Positions 1 to 7,902 of a DNA stretch of 64,000 nucleotides are shown here, in pieces; within the stretch, counting starts at the first letter, position 1; every line of letters starts with the position of its first letter. Under the pieces are notes generated by a model. It saw only the letters and a list, made by a program, of their open reading frames with translations. It did no database searches and had not been told where the DNA came from. The stretch comes from Collinsella sp. (GTDB lineage: Bacteria; Actinomycetota; Coriobacteriia; Coriobacteriales; Coriobacteriaceae), in contig DXLU01000007.1 in NCBI GenBank assembly GCA_019414565.1, positions 163,503-227,502 of the forward strand. Direction: 5' to 3'. The translations under genes were made by a program, and so were the position numbers.

Positions 1-770
1 CCGCGAATGCAGCCGTAGGCCATGGCATCGTTGGAGGCATAGATGGCCGTGCAGGTCGGATCGTCCGCCAGAGCCTGACCGGCAGCATAGCCGCTCTGCG
101 CCGTCCAATCGCCACGAATGAATCGCGGCGGCTCAATACCATGTGCGCGCAATGTCTCACGCCAGCCCTCCTCGCGCTGCATGCCCGAAAGCGAGCGCTC
201 GGGACACGAGATAAAGTGCACGGTCTTGTGCCCCTGCCCCAGCAAGTACTCGACCACCTGGCGCGAGCAATCGAACTGGTCGTTATCGACCGTCGAGCAC
301 AGCGGGTGCTCCAGCATGGTAACGAGCACCGTCTGCATACCGGGCAGCGGCTCAAAGGTGCCAAAGTCCGCCGGCATGCGGTTCATAATCACAACCATGC
401 CGTCCACCGGCAGTGCGCTCATGCGCGACGATGCGCTCTCGAGGGTATACGGATGCCCGTCTACTTTAGTGAGGGTGATGGCATAGCCATGTTTGTCGGC
501 CGCGGCGGCAAAGCCCTCCATACGGTCGAGGTTGCCGGTACCGGTAATGTTGAACATGGCGACGCCGACCGTCTTGAACTTGCCGCGACGCAGCGAGCGG
601 CCGGCAAAGTTTGGACGATAGCCAAGCTCGCGCATGGCGGCGCGCACGCGCTCCTTGGTCTCGGGGCGCACACTGGGCGAATCGTGCACGGTGCGCGAGA
701 CCGTCTGTTCCGAGACGCCCGCGAGGCGCGCCACGTCTTTGACGGATACCGATTTTTTAACAGCGGCCAT
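1..770 (-). CDS. LacI-family transcriptional regulator, 3' end outside window
   Basis: Predicted DNA-binding repressor for the divergent EIICB/phospho-galactosidase operon that starts at 1128. The translation opens with MAAVKKSVSVKDVARLAGVS, a LacI helix-turn-helix (residues about 7-27), followed by the hinge (RPNFAGRSLR) and a periplasmic-binding-protein-like sugar domain (VGVAMFNITGTG, later FISCPERSLSG). About 256 residues are visible and the C-terminus runs off the window. It is closely similar in layout to the repressor at 4762-5763, which faces a paralogous operon. Two palindromes of a shared LacI type lie between this gene and its target, at 928-947 and 1048-1067. The inducer is unknown; a phosphorylated disaccharide or its product is a reasonable inference. 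Confidence 0.93.
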   Translation of the reverse strand, partial: MAAVKKSVSVKDVARLAGVSEQTVSRTVHDSPSVRPETKERVRAAMRELGYRPNFAGRSLRRGKFKTVGVAMFNITGTGNLDRMEGFAAAADKHGYAITLTKVDGHPYTLESASSRMSALPVDGMVVIMNRMPADFGTFEPLPGMQTVLVTMLEHPLCSTVDNDQFDCSRQVVEYLLGQGHKTVHFISCPERSLSGMQREEGWRETLRAHGIEPPRFIRGDWTAQSGYAAGQALADDPTCTAIYASNDAMAYGCIR

Positions 771-882
771 AGGTCGATCTTTCTATGTCAACGATGCCAT
801 TGACGGCATCCTGCGCAGTCATTTTAAACGTCTTCAAGTATATCCAACGCCTCCTCCGCAATACGCTCACCACCCAAAACCT

Positions 883-893
883 ACCGTTCACCG
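883..893. promoter_or_regulatory. ACCGTTCACCG motif, PTS locus 1
   Basis: An exact copy of the 11-mer ACCGTTCACCG in the divergent region between the LacI gene and the EIICB gene. The same 11-mer, exact or with one mismatch, occurs upstream of three other PTS loci (5867, 12900, 12976, 28771, 28970, 28989). It reads as a direct repeat, ACCG-N3-ACCG. The binding protein is unknown. Confidence 0.55.
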
Positions 894-927
894 ACAATCT
901 TGCTTCCCCGAACGGCTTTTGTCATCC

Positions 928-947
928 AAATGTTAACGTTGCCATTG
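928..947. promoter_or_regulatory. Putative LacI-type operator O1
   Basis: AAATGTTAACGTTGCCATTG is an imperfect palindrome centred on CG, matching the AAATGnnAACGTTGnCATTT pattern found as a perfect palindrome in the paralogous divergon at 5925-5944. A partner site lies 120 bp away at 1048-1067, a spacing compatible with repression by looping. The assignment to the adjacent LacI protein is inferred from position and pattern. Confidence 0.6.
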
Positions 948-1047
948 TGCAAACACAGAGCCACCGGGCGGCTCAATCGTTTACACGCAAGGAATCGACG
1001 GTCTACAGGCACAGGGGCCACCGATTCACATCTTTTTTTGTGTCGAA

Positions 1048-1067
1048 AAATGGCAACGTCAACATTT
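1048..1067. promoter_or_regulatory. Putative LacI-type operator O2
   Basis: AAATGGCAACGTCAACATTT is a second imperfect palindrome of the same class, about 60 bp upstream of the EIICB start codon at 1128. Eight of ten base pairs are symmetric about the central CG. Its position suits blocking of transcription of the downstream operon. Confidence 0.6.
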
Positions 1068-1127
1068 TGGCAACCAGACGTCAAAAGCTACCATCGTTGC
1101 TAACCCACCGACTCTTAGGAGCTTTGC

Positions 1128-2897
1128 ATGGAGCAACTCATCGCCACCATCGAAAAAGGCCAGCCCTTTTTCAACGCGATCGCCCGCAACAAGTACCTCA
1201 GGGCGATTCGCGACGGCTTTATCTCCGTCATCCCCATCATCATCTTCTCGTCCATCTTCTGCCTGGTAGCCTCGGTCCCCAACATCTGGGGTTTCTACTG
1301 GCCCGATGACATCAACAACGCCCTGTGGAAGTGCTACAACTACTCCATGGGCATCCTGGCCATCGCCTGCGCCGCCACCACGGCCAAGCACTTCGCCGAC
1401 GCTCAGAACCGCGACCTGCCCAAGAACAATCAGATCAACTTTATCTCGTGCATGTGCGCGGCCATCATCGGCTTCTTGCTCCTTTCGAGCGACACCATCG
1501 CCACGGACGCCGCCAGCGGCTTCAACACCACCTACCTTGGTTCCAAGGGCCTGCTGACTGCCTTCATCGCTGCGTTTGTGACCGGCATCATCTACAAGTT
1601 CTTTATCAAGCGCAACATCACCGTCAAGATGCCCGAGCAGGTTCCGCCCAACATCTCGCAGACCTTTAAGGACATCATCCCCTTCTCCGTCTGCATCACC
1701 ATCTTTTGGGTCTTTGACATCGTCTTCCGCGCTGCCTTTGGCTTCTGCTTTGCCCAGGGCGTCATCCAGGTGTTCCAGCCCCTGTTCACCGCTGCCGACG
1801 GCTACATCGGTCTCGCTGTGATCTACGGTGCCATGAGCCTCTTCTGGTTCGTCGGCGTCCACGGCCCCTCGATCGTCGAGCCTGCCATCGCCGCCGCTCT
1901 CGTTGCCAACATGACTGACAACCTGGCTGCGTTCCAGGCCGGCGAGCACGCCACCGCCGTCCTGACGCAGGGCGCCCAGTACTTCGTCGTCTGCATGGGC
2001 GGCACCGGCGCCACGCTCGTCCTGGTCTTTATGTTCTGCTTCCTGGCCAAGTCCCAGGAGATGCGCGCCGTCGGTAAGGCCGCCATCGTCCCCGTGTGCT
2101 TTGCCGTCAACGAGCCGCTGCTGTTCGCCGCACCTATCGTGCTCAATCCCGTCTTCTTTGTCCCGTTTGTCTTTGCCCCGATCGCCAACATCTGGATCCT
2201 CAAGGTCTTTATCGATTTCTTGGGCATGAACGGCTTTATGTACACCCTGCCTTGGACCGTTCCCGGCCCCATCGGCACCATCATGGGCCTGGGCTTCCAG
2301 CCGCTCGCCTTTGTGATGCTCGCCATCATCCTAGTCGTCGACTTTGCCCTGTACTACCCGTTCTTCCGTGCCTATGACGCCCAGAAGTGCGCCGAGGAGG
2401 CCGAGATCTCCCAGGAGGAGCTCGCCGCCAAGAACGCCGAGAAGGCCGCCAAGCTCAACGATGCCTTCCAGGGCAAGGCCGACGCCAAGAGTGTTGCCGC
2501 CGGCGCCGCTGCCGAGGCCGTGAAGACTGACGCCGCTCCCGCTGCTGCCGCCACCGAGGCTACGGCCGCCAGCGACCTCAACGGCAAGCGTGTACTCGTG
2601 CTCTGCCAGGGCGGCGGCACCTCGGGCCTGCTCGCCAACGCGCTGGCCAAGGCCGCCAAGGAGCGCGGCATCGATCTTGAGACCGCTGCCGATGCCTATG
2701 GCAACCACGTGGACATGCTTCCCGACTTTGACCTGGTCGTCCTGGCCCCGCAGGCTGCCAGCTACCTGGCCGACCTGCAGAAGGACTGCGAGCGTGTGGG
2801 CAACAAGTGCGTCGCCTGCCGTGGTAAGCAGTACATCGAGCTCTCCCAGAACGGCGACAAGTCTCTCGCCTTTGTGAGCGAGCAGCTGTCGAAGTAA
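1128..2897 (+). CDS. lacE: PTS lactose-family transporter, fused EIICB
   Basis: Imports a beta-galactoside-type sugar and phosphorylates it during uptake. The 589-residue protein has a membrane EIIC domain of about 10 hydrophobic segments (residues 1-420), with the family signature GVHGPSIVEP (His245) and the NEPLLF motif near 328. An Ala/Glu-rich linker (about 420-485) leads to a C-terminal EIIB domain with the phospho-cysteine loop VLVLCQGGGTSG (Cys493). The start is set by AGGAG six bases upstream of the ATG. No EIIA gene of the lactose family is nearby; the only one in the window is at 58289-58621. It forms an operon with the GH1 gene at 2964, separated by a strong hairpin. Close paralogues lie at 6048 and 11021. 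Confidence 0.95.
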   Translation: MEQLIATIEKGQPFFNAIARNKYLRAIRDGFISVIPIIIFSSIFCLVASVPNIWGFYWPDDINNALWKCYNYSMGILAIACAATTAKHFADAQNRDLPKNNQINFISCMCAAIIGFLLLSSDTIATDAASGFNTTYLGSKGLLTAFIAAFVTGIIYKFFIKRNITVKMPEQVPPNISQTFKDIIPFSVCITIFWVFDIVFRAAFGFCFAQGVIQVFQPLFTAADGYIGLAVIYGAMSLFWFVGVHGPSIVEPAIAAALVANMTDNLAAFQAGEHATAVLTQGAQYFVVCMGGTGATLVLVFMFCFLAKSQEMRAVGKAAIVPVCFAVNEPLLFAAPIVLNPVFFVPFVFAPIANIWILKVFIDFLGMNGFMYTLPWTVPGPIGTIMGLGFQPLAFVMLAIILVVDFALYYPFFRAYDAQKCAEEAEISQEELAAKNAEKAAKLNDAFQGKADAKSVAAGAAAEAVKTDAAPAAAATEATAASDLNGKRVLVLCQGGGTSGLLANALAKAAKERGIDLETAADAYGNHVDMLPDFDLVVLAPQAASYLADLQKDCERVGNKCVACRGKQYIELSQNGDKSLAFVSEQLSK

Positions 2898-2906
2898 GTA
2901 ACGCTT

Positions 2907-2948
2907 AGGGCCAGCCGACTATCCAAGACCGGCTGGCCCTTCGATTTT
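2907..2948 (+). terminator. Intercistronic hairpin between EIICB and phospho-galactosidase genes
   Basis: An 11-bp perfect stem (AGGGCCAGCCG at 2907-2917 with its complement at 2930-2940) is followed by TCGATTTT. It lies only about 10 bp after the permease stop. It may terminate part of the transcripts or protect the upstream message. The paralogous operon has a hairpin at the equivalent place (7842-7868). Confidence 0.6.
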
Positions 2949-2963
2949 AACGATTGGATCATC

Positions 2964-4403
2964 ATGTCCGTTAACCCCGCCAGCGTCACCAACCCGCCCG
3001 CGCAGTTCCCCGAGGACTTTGTCTTTGGCGGCGCCACTGCTGCCTACCAGGTAGAGGGCGAGACCCGCACTCACGGTAAGGGCAAGGTTGCCTGGGACGA
3101 CTTTCTGGAAGCCCAAGGCCGTTTCTCCCCCGATCCCGCCTCCGACTTCTACAACCAGTACCCCGTCGATCTGGAGCTGTGCGAGGAGTTCGGCATCAAC
3201 GGCATTCGCCTCTCCATCGCCTGGAGCCGCATCTTCCCCAATGGCACCGGCGAGATCAACCCCGAGGGCGTGCAGTTCTACCACGACCTCTTTGCCGAGT
3301 GCCACAAGCACCACGTCGAGCCGTTTGTCACGCTGCATCACTTCGACACGCCGCTGCCCCTCTTTGAGAAGGGCGACTTCCTCAACCGCGAGACCATCGA
3401 CGCCTTTGTGGACTTTGCCACCTTCTGCTTTAAGGAGTACGCCGACCAGGTGACCTACTGGTTCACCTTTAACGAGATCTGGGCCGACGCCTCCAACACC
3501 TACATCGAGGGCACCTTCCCCGGCGGCGTCAAGGCGCACCTGGCCGAGGCTTTCCAGTGCGAGCACAACATGATGCTCGCCCACGCCAAGGCAGTGCTGG
3601 CCTTCCACAACGGTGGTTTTAAGGGCAAGATCGGCGTCATTCAGTCGCTGGAGTTTAAGTATCCGCTCAACGAGAACGACCCCGCCGACATCAAGGCCGC
3701 CAACAACGAGCACGTGCTGCAGAACCAGTTCTTGCTCGACGCCACCTTCCGCGGGGACTATGCCCCCGACACCCTCGAGTGCGCCAACCGCCTGGCTGCC
3801 GTCTCGGGCGGCACTATCGAGATCCTGGACGAGGACCTCGAGATTATGCGCGAGGCAGCACTCTACAACGACTACCTGGGCGTCAACAACTACCAGTGCC
3901 GTTTCCTCAAGGCCTACGACGGCGAGAACGACCTGCACCACAACGGCACGGGCGAGAAGGGTACCGGCCGCTGGCGCGTCAAGGGCATTGGCGAGCACGT
4001 GAACAAGCCCGGCATCCCCACCACCGACTGGGACTGGATTATCTATCCCGAGGGCCTGTTCGATCTGCTCGTCTACATTAAGCAGCGCTACCCCAACTAC
4101 AAGCAGATCTTCATCACCGAGAACGGCATGGGCTACAAGGACCCCTACAAGGACGGTTTTGTGGACGACCAGCCGCGCATCGACTACATCGAGCAGCACT
4201 TGCGTTGGCTGCTCAAGGCCATGGAGGTGGGCGTCAACGTGGGCGGCTACTTCCTGTGGAGCCTGCAGGATCAGTTCTCCTGGACCAACGGCTACAACAA
4301 ACGCTATGGCTTCTTCTACGTAGACTTTGAAACCCAGAAGCGCACGCCCAAGGCAAGCGCCTACTGGTACAAGCACGTGGCGCAGACCCGTCGTCTGGAC
4401 TAG
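2964..4403 (+). CDS. lacG: 6-phospho-beta-galactosidase (GH1)
   Basis: Cytoplasmic glycosidase that hydrolyses the phosphorylated disaccharide delivered by the EIICB encoded upstream. The 479 residues match the usual GH1 length. The acid/base glutamate is in TFNE (Glu171) and the nucleophile in ITENG (Glu386). The C-terminal SWTNGYNKRYG segment carries Ser439, Lys446 and Tyr448, the spacing known for recognition of the 6-phosphate in LacG enzymes. The ATG is preceded by only a weak GGA, so translation may depend on the leader. About 470 residues align without gaps to the paralogue at 7903-9324. A strong terminator follows. Cleavage of other phospho-beta-glycosides cannot be excluded. Confidence 0.94.
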   Translation: MSVNPASVTNPPAQFPEDFVFGGATAAYQVEGETRTHGKGKVAWDDFLEAQGRFSPDPASDFYNQYPVDLELCEEFGINGIRLSIAWSRIFPNGTGEINPEGVQFYHDLFAECHKHHVEPFVTLHHFDTPLPLFEKGDFLNRETIDAFVDFATFCFKEYADQVTYWFTFNEIWADASNTYIEGTFPGGVKAHLAEAFQCEHNMMLAHAKAVLAFHNGGFKGKIGVIQSLEFKYPLNENDPADIKAANNEHVLQNQFLLDATFRGDYAPDTLECANRLAAVSGGTIEILDEDLEIMREAALYNDYLGVNNYQCRFLKAYDGENDLHHNGTGEKGTGRWRVKGIGEHVNKPGIPTTDWDWIIYPEGLFDLLVYIKQRYPNYKQIFITENGMGYKDPYKDGFVDDQPRIDYIEQHLRWLLKAMEVGVNVGGYFLWSLQDQFSWTNGYNKRYGFFYVDFETQKRTPKASAYWYKHVAQTRRLD

Positions 4404-4456
4404 CGACTTGCGACTAGCGAGATGCCCCGCTCACACAACCTGCCCCCATTCCTCAG

Positions 4457-4500
4457 CCGGGGGCGGCACGTCACACGGCGCGCCGCCCCCGGTCTTTTTT
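4457..4500 (+). terminator. Rho-independent terminator after GH1 gene
   Basis: An 11-bp GC-rich perfect stem (CCGGGGGCGGC at 4457-4467 and its complement at 4482-4492) is followed by TCTTTTTT. It closes the first EIICB-GH1 operon. Confidence 0.9.
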
Positions 4501-4522
4501 GTTTTTGAGCGAGTCAGAATCC

Positions 4523-4748
4523 GTTTGTCTCGATCTGTAACATCTAGCCGAGTTTTTCGGTACTAACTGTTACAGATTGAGATGAACGCGCGGGCCAGTT
4601 CCCTCAATCTAAATCTGTAACATCTAGCGGGCTATTTCGCCTCCACCTGTTACAGATCGAGACAAACGGAATAAGCCGAGCCGAAAGATCTCGATCTGTA
4701 ACATCTAGCAGGGATTATCGGTCCTAACTGTTACAGATTAAGATGAAC
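4523..4748. repeat. Array 1 of about 80-bp palindromic repeats (3 units)
   Basis: Three tandem units start with TCTCGATCTG-type sequence at 4528, 4608 and 4689, a period of 80-81 bp. Each is a long inverted repeat: a left arm like TCTCGATCTGTAACA and a right arm like TGTTACAGATTGAGA, enclosing a loop that usually starts CTAGC. About 23 bp of less conserved spacer separates units. The array sits between converging gene ends (GH1 and the second LacI gene). Related arrays are at 9414-9637 and 14796-15101. No coding potential is seen. Confidence 0.9.
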
Positions 4749-4761
4749 GAGCCGAGCACGT

Positions 4762-5763
4762 CTACACCCGCAGGTCCTTTACGCTGGAACGCTCGACCAA
4801 CACGCCCGAGACGAGCGTACGGCTTCTGGAGCTCGGGGCTTCCAGACCTGCGACGACCTCGTTAAGCGCACGGATGCCCAGCTCGCGGTGACGGAACTTC
4901 ACCGACGTCAGAATCGAATTAGGTATCGTCTTGTAAAGCTCGTCATCAAAGCCGATCACGGACACGTCGTCGGGCACGCTGAGCCCTTTGTCACGTAGAG
5001 CCATCATCACGCCGTTTGCCATGCAGTCGTTAGCAGCGAGGACCGCCGTGCAATCGGGCTTATCGGCAAGCACAAGGCCCGCGGCATAGCCACTATCCGC
5101 ATTCCAATCGCCTTGCAGAGGCTCGGGCGGCTCAATGCCACGCGCCTCGAGTGCCGCACGCCAACCTTTCATGCGGCACTGGCTCGACAGCGACTCTTTC
5201 TTACCAGAGACGAAGTACACGTTCTTGTGTCCGCGATTCAAGAAGTACTCGCATGCCATGCGCGCGCCGCCCTCTTGGTCGTCACTGACGGTAGAGCAGG
5301 TAGGATGCTCCATCGGCGTGATAATCACCGTCTTGAGGTCCTTCGGTGCCTCAAACGTATCGAAATCGTCGACCATCTGGCGCAGGTTGAAAATCATGCC
5401 GTCGACGGGAAGCTGCGACATCCTACGCGCCGCTTCGGCAAGGGTCATCTTCTCCCCCGCCCGCTTTTTGATCATCGTGAGCGCAAAGCCTCGCTCTTCG
5501 GCGGCATCGGCGATACCGTCAATCATGTCCACGGCGCCGCCCGACAAGTGGAACATCACGACGCCGATGCACCCGTAACGGCCCAACTTGAGTGAACGCG
5601 CGGCAAAGTTGGTCCGAAACCCAAGCGCCTCCATGGCCGCATGGACCTTATCGCGCGTCCTCTCGCGCACGCTATCGGGCTCATTGATCACACGAGACAC
5701 CGTCTTGAGAGAAACACCTGCGGCAACCGCCACATCGTTCATTGAGACGCTTTTCTTGTCCAT
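4762..5763 (-). CDS. LacI-family transcriptional regulator of the second EIICB/GH1 operon
   Basis: Predicted repressor of the divergent operon at 6048-9324. The chosen start, MDKKSVSMNDVAVAAGVS, gives 333 residues, normal for the family. An upstream in-frame ATG would add about 26 residues before the helix-turn-helix and is less likely. The N-terminal HTH (residues about 8-28) is followed by the hinge and a sugar-binding domain with FVSGKKESLSSQC and VIGFDDELYKTIPNS, the latter a typical LacI effector-domain signature. A 24-bp perfect palindrome at 5923-5946 in the divergent region is its most likely operator. It is paralogous to the repressor at 1-770. Confidence 0.94.
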   Translation of the reverse strand: MDKKSVSMNDVAVAAGVSLKTVSRVINEPDSVRERTRDKVHAAMEALGFRTNFAARSLKLGRYGCIGVVMFHLSGGAVDMIDGIADAAEERGFALTMIKKRAGEKMTLAEAARRMSQLPVDGMIFNLRQMVDDFDTFEAPKDLKTVIITPMEHPTCSTVSDDQEGGARMACEYFLNRGHKNVYFVSGKKESLSSQCRMKGWRAALEARGIEPPEPLQGDWNADSGYAAGLVLADKPDCTAVLAANDCMANGVMMALRDKGLSVPDDVSVIGFDDELYKTIPNSILTSVKFRHRELGIRALNEVVAGLEAPSSRSRTLVSGVLVERSSVKDLRV

Positions 5764-5866
5764 CGTTGCCACTGCTTCTCCAGTCGGTTCCCTATCGATC
5801 GTTCTTTGCGTTCTAGCATACACTACCTGCTCGGTTTTCAAATTTGCCGTTTACTGGACAATACCG

Positions 5867-5877
5867 ACCGTTCACCC
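5867..5877. promoter_or_regulatory. ACCGTTCACCC motif, PTS locus 2
   Basis: A copy of the shared 11-mer with one mismatch, between the LacI gene and the second EIICB gene. It lies at a position corresponding to the exact copy at 883-893 in the paralogous divergon. Confidence 0.5.
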
Positions 5878-5900
5878 GTAAATCCTTGTTGCTCTTCCAA

Positions 5901-5946
5901 AAATGTCTTACGTTGTCATTAACGAAATGACAACGTTGTCATTTCG
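5901..5946. promoter_or_regulatory. Pair of LacI-type operators upstream of second EIICB
   Basis: Two adjacent sites are visible. AAATGTCTTACGTTGTCATT at 5901-5920 is imperfect. AAATGACAACGTTGTCATTT at 5925-5944 is a perfect palindrome whose symmetry extends to 5923-5946. Their centres are 24 bp apart, so two repressor dimers could sit side by side. The core matches the two operator-like sites upstream of the first EIICB operon, suggesting the two paralogous repressors may still cross-recognise each other's sites. Confidence 0.75.
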
Positions 5947-6047
5947 CAATGCCTTCCTTAAGCAGGAAGGTTTCCGGGCAGTCCTGACCATCCATCGACG
6001 ACCAGTTCCATCCACATGCATCGCGCATCGAACAGCAAAGGAGCTCT

Positions 6048-7826
6048 ATGGACGCCATCGTAAAGATGCTCGAAAAGCATCAACCGTTCTTTGAGAAGAT
6101 CTCGAGGAACATCTACCTCCAGGCCATTAAGGACGGATTCCTTGGGTGCATGCCCATCGTCCTCACCTCTTCGATCTTCCTACTGATTGCCACCCTTCCT
6201 GGCGTAGTTGGCATCACGCTGCCCCAGCCGCTCATCGACTGGTGCAACAAGCTGTACAACTTCACCATGGGCGTCATGGGCATCATGGTTGCCGGCACCA
6301 CTGCCAAGAACTTTACGGCTTCCATGAACCGTCGCATGCCCGCCGGCAAAGTGCTCAACGACGGCTCCACCATGGTTGCCGCCCAGTGCAGCATGCTTTT
6401 GCTCGCTGTTACGCAGTTCACCACCAAGTTCAACGGCTCCGAACTTTCGGTCTTCGATTGCACCAGCATGGGCACGCGCGGTCTGTTCTCGGCCTATATC
6501 GCCGCGTTCATTACCGTGTGGGTATATAAATTCTGCGTCTCGCGCGATCTGACCATTAAGCTGCCCAAGGAGGTCCCAGGCGCCATCGCTCAGAACTTCC
6601 GCGACATTATTCCCTTTGGCGGCGCCGTCATCATCTGCGGCATCATCGATGTCGTCGTGCGCAACCTCATGGGCGTTCCGTTCTCCGAGCTGCTTATCAA
6701 ACTGCTCTCCCCGCTCTTTACCGCTGCAGAAACCTATCCTGGCCTTATCCTTATCCAGGCAGCCACCGCGTTCTTCTGGTTCATCGGCGTCCACGGCCCC
6801 TCGATCGTCCAGCCGGGCATCGACCCCATCCGTCTTGCCAATCAGGCCGAGAACCTGCAGGTTCTGCTGGCCGGTGGTCACCCCGCCCACTCCCTCACCT
6901 TTAACATGTCGCTCGTGGGTGAGTTCGGCGGCACCGGCGCCACGTTCATCGTGCCGCTTCTGCTGATTCTCTTTATGAAGTCCAAGCAGCTCAAAGCCGT
7001 CGGTAAGGCCTCGATTGTTCCTGTTGCCTTTGCTGTCAACGAGCCGCTGCTCTTTGGCGCGCCAATGATCCTTAACCCCTACATGCTCGTCCCCTTTGTT
7101 GCCGCCGGTTGCGTCAACGTGAGTGTTGCCAAGTTCTTTATCGATAACGTGGGCATGAACGGCTTCTCCTTCGTGGTGCCTTGGGCTACCCCTGCCCCCA
7201 TCGGCATCTTCATCACCACGAACTTCCAGCTTATCGCCCTGGTATTTGTCGCGATTATCATCTTGCTGGACGCCATCATCTACCTGCCGTTCTTGAAGGC
7301 ATACGATAAGCTGCTCTGCGACCAGGAGGCCGAGCGCGCCGCCGAGCTGGGTCTCGAGTCCGTTGGCGCCGCTGCCATCGCCGCCAACGCCCCTGCGCCC
7401 GCTGTCGAGCAGGCTACCGCTTCCGTCGAGACGACTGTTGCCGACGCCGACAGCAAGCCTGTCGCCGATCAGCCCGAGCCCGCTGCCGATGCATCCGCCA
7501 AGAAGGATGTCGATGGCCTGAAGGTCCTCGTCCTGTGCGCCGGCGCCGGCACCTCTGCCATGCTCGCCAACGCCATCAAGGAAGGTGCCGCACAGACCGG
7601 AGAGAACATCGCTTCCTCCGCAGGCGCCTATGGCCAGCACACTGCCATCATGGATCAGTACGACGTTATCGTGCTTGCCCCGCAGGTCCGTAGCTACTAC
7701 AACGACATGAAGGCCGACACCGATCGCCTAGGCATTAAGCTGCTCGCCCCGCGCGGTAAGGAATATATCGACCTTACCCGCGACCCCGCCGGCGCCATCA
7801 AGTGGCTCCGCGAGAACCTCGACTAG
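6048..7826 (+). CDS. lacE: PTS lactose-family transporter, fused EIICB (second copy)
   Basis: Sugar permease and phosphotransferase of 592 residues, paralogous to the protein at 1128. The EIIC membrane domain (about residues 1-420) contains GVHGPSIVQP (His249) and NEPLLFGAP. A Pro/Ala/Glu-rich linker leads to EIIB with LKVLVLCAGAGTS (phospho-Cys497). AAAGGAG sits five bases upstream of the ATG. The downstream GH1 gene at 7903 completes the operon, and no EIIA is encoded with it. It is more like the third EIICB (11021-12715) at the N-terminus (MDAIVKxLEKHQPxF) than like the first. Its precise substrate is not readable from sequence; a beta-galactoside is inferred from the partner enzyme. Confidence 0.95.
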   Translation: MDAIVKMLEKHQPFFEKISRNIYLQAIKDGFLGCMPIVLTSSIFLLIATLPGVVGITLPQPLIDWCNKLYNFTMGVMGIMVAGTTAKNFTASMNRRMPAGKVLNDGSTMVAAQCSMLLLAVTQFTTKFNGSELSVFDCTSMGTRGLFSAYIAAFITVWVYKFCVSRDLTIKLPKEVPGAIAQNFRDIIPFGGAVIICGIIDVVVRNLMGVPFSELLIKLLSPLFTAAETYPGLILIQAATAFFWFIGVHGPSIVQPGIDPIRLANQAENLQVLLAGGHPAHSLTFNMSLVGEFGGTGATFIVPLLLILFMKSKQLKAVGKASIVPVAFAVNEPLLFGAPMILNPYMLVPFVAAGCVNVSVAKFFIDNVGMNGFSFVVPWATPAPIGIFITTNFQLIALVFVAIIILLDAIIYLPFLKAYDKLLCDQEAERAAELGLESVGAAAIAANAPAPAVEQATASVETTVADADSKPVADQPEPAADASAKKDVDGLKVLVLCAGAGTSAMLANAIKEGAAQTGENIASSAGAYGQHTAIMDQYDVIVLAPQVRSYYNDMKADTDRLGIKLLAPRGKEYIDLTRDPAGAIKWLRENLD

Positions 7827-7841
7827 TTACCTCCCTCTGTT

Positions 7842-7868
7842 GGTGCCCGAATCCCCAGTTCGGGCACC
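7842..7868 (+). terminator. Intercistronic hairpin in second EIICB-GH1 operon
   Basis: GGTGCCCGAA at 7842-7851 pairs perfectly with TTCGGGCACC at 7859-7868 across a 7-base loop, 15 bp after the permease stop. There is no long T-run, so it is better read as an mRNA-processing or partial-termination element. Its position matches the hairpin at 2907-2940 in the paralogous operon. Confidence 0.5.
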
Positions 7869-7902
7869 TCTCCCTATTCGTATCCCACAGAAAGGATGAC
7901 TC

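Noticed and set aside
4523..4748. Tandem repeats resembling a CRISPR array
   Set aside because: The period is 80 bp with long palindromic units, the intervening sequences are related to each other and there are no cas genes. The units are listed as a palindromic repeat family.
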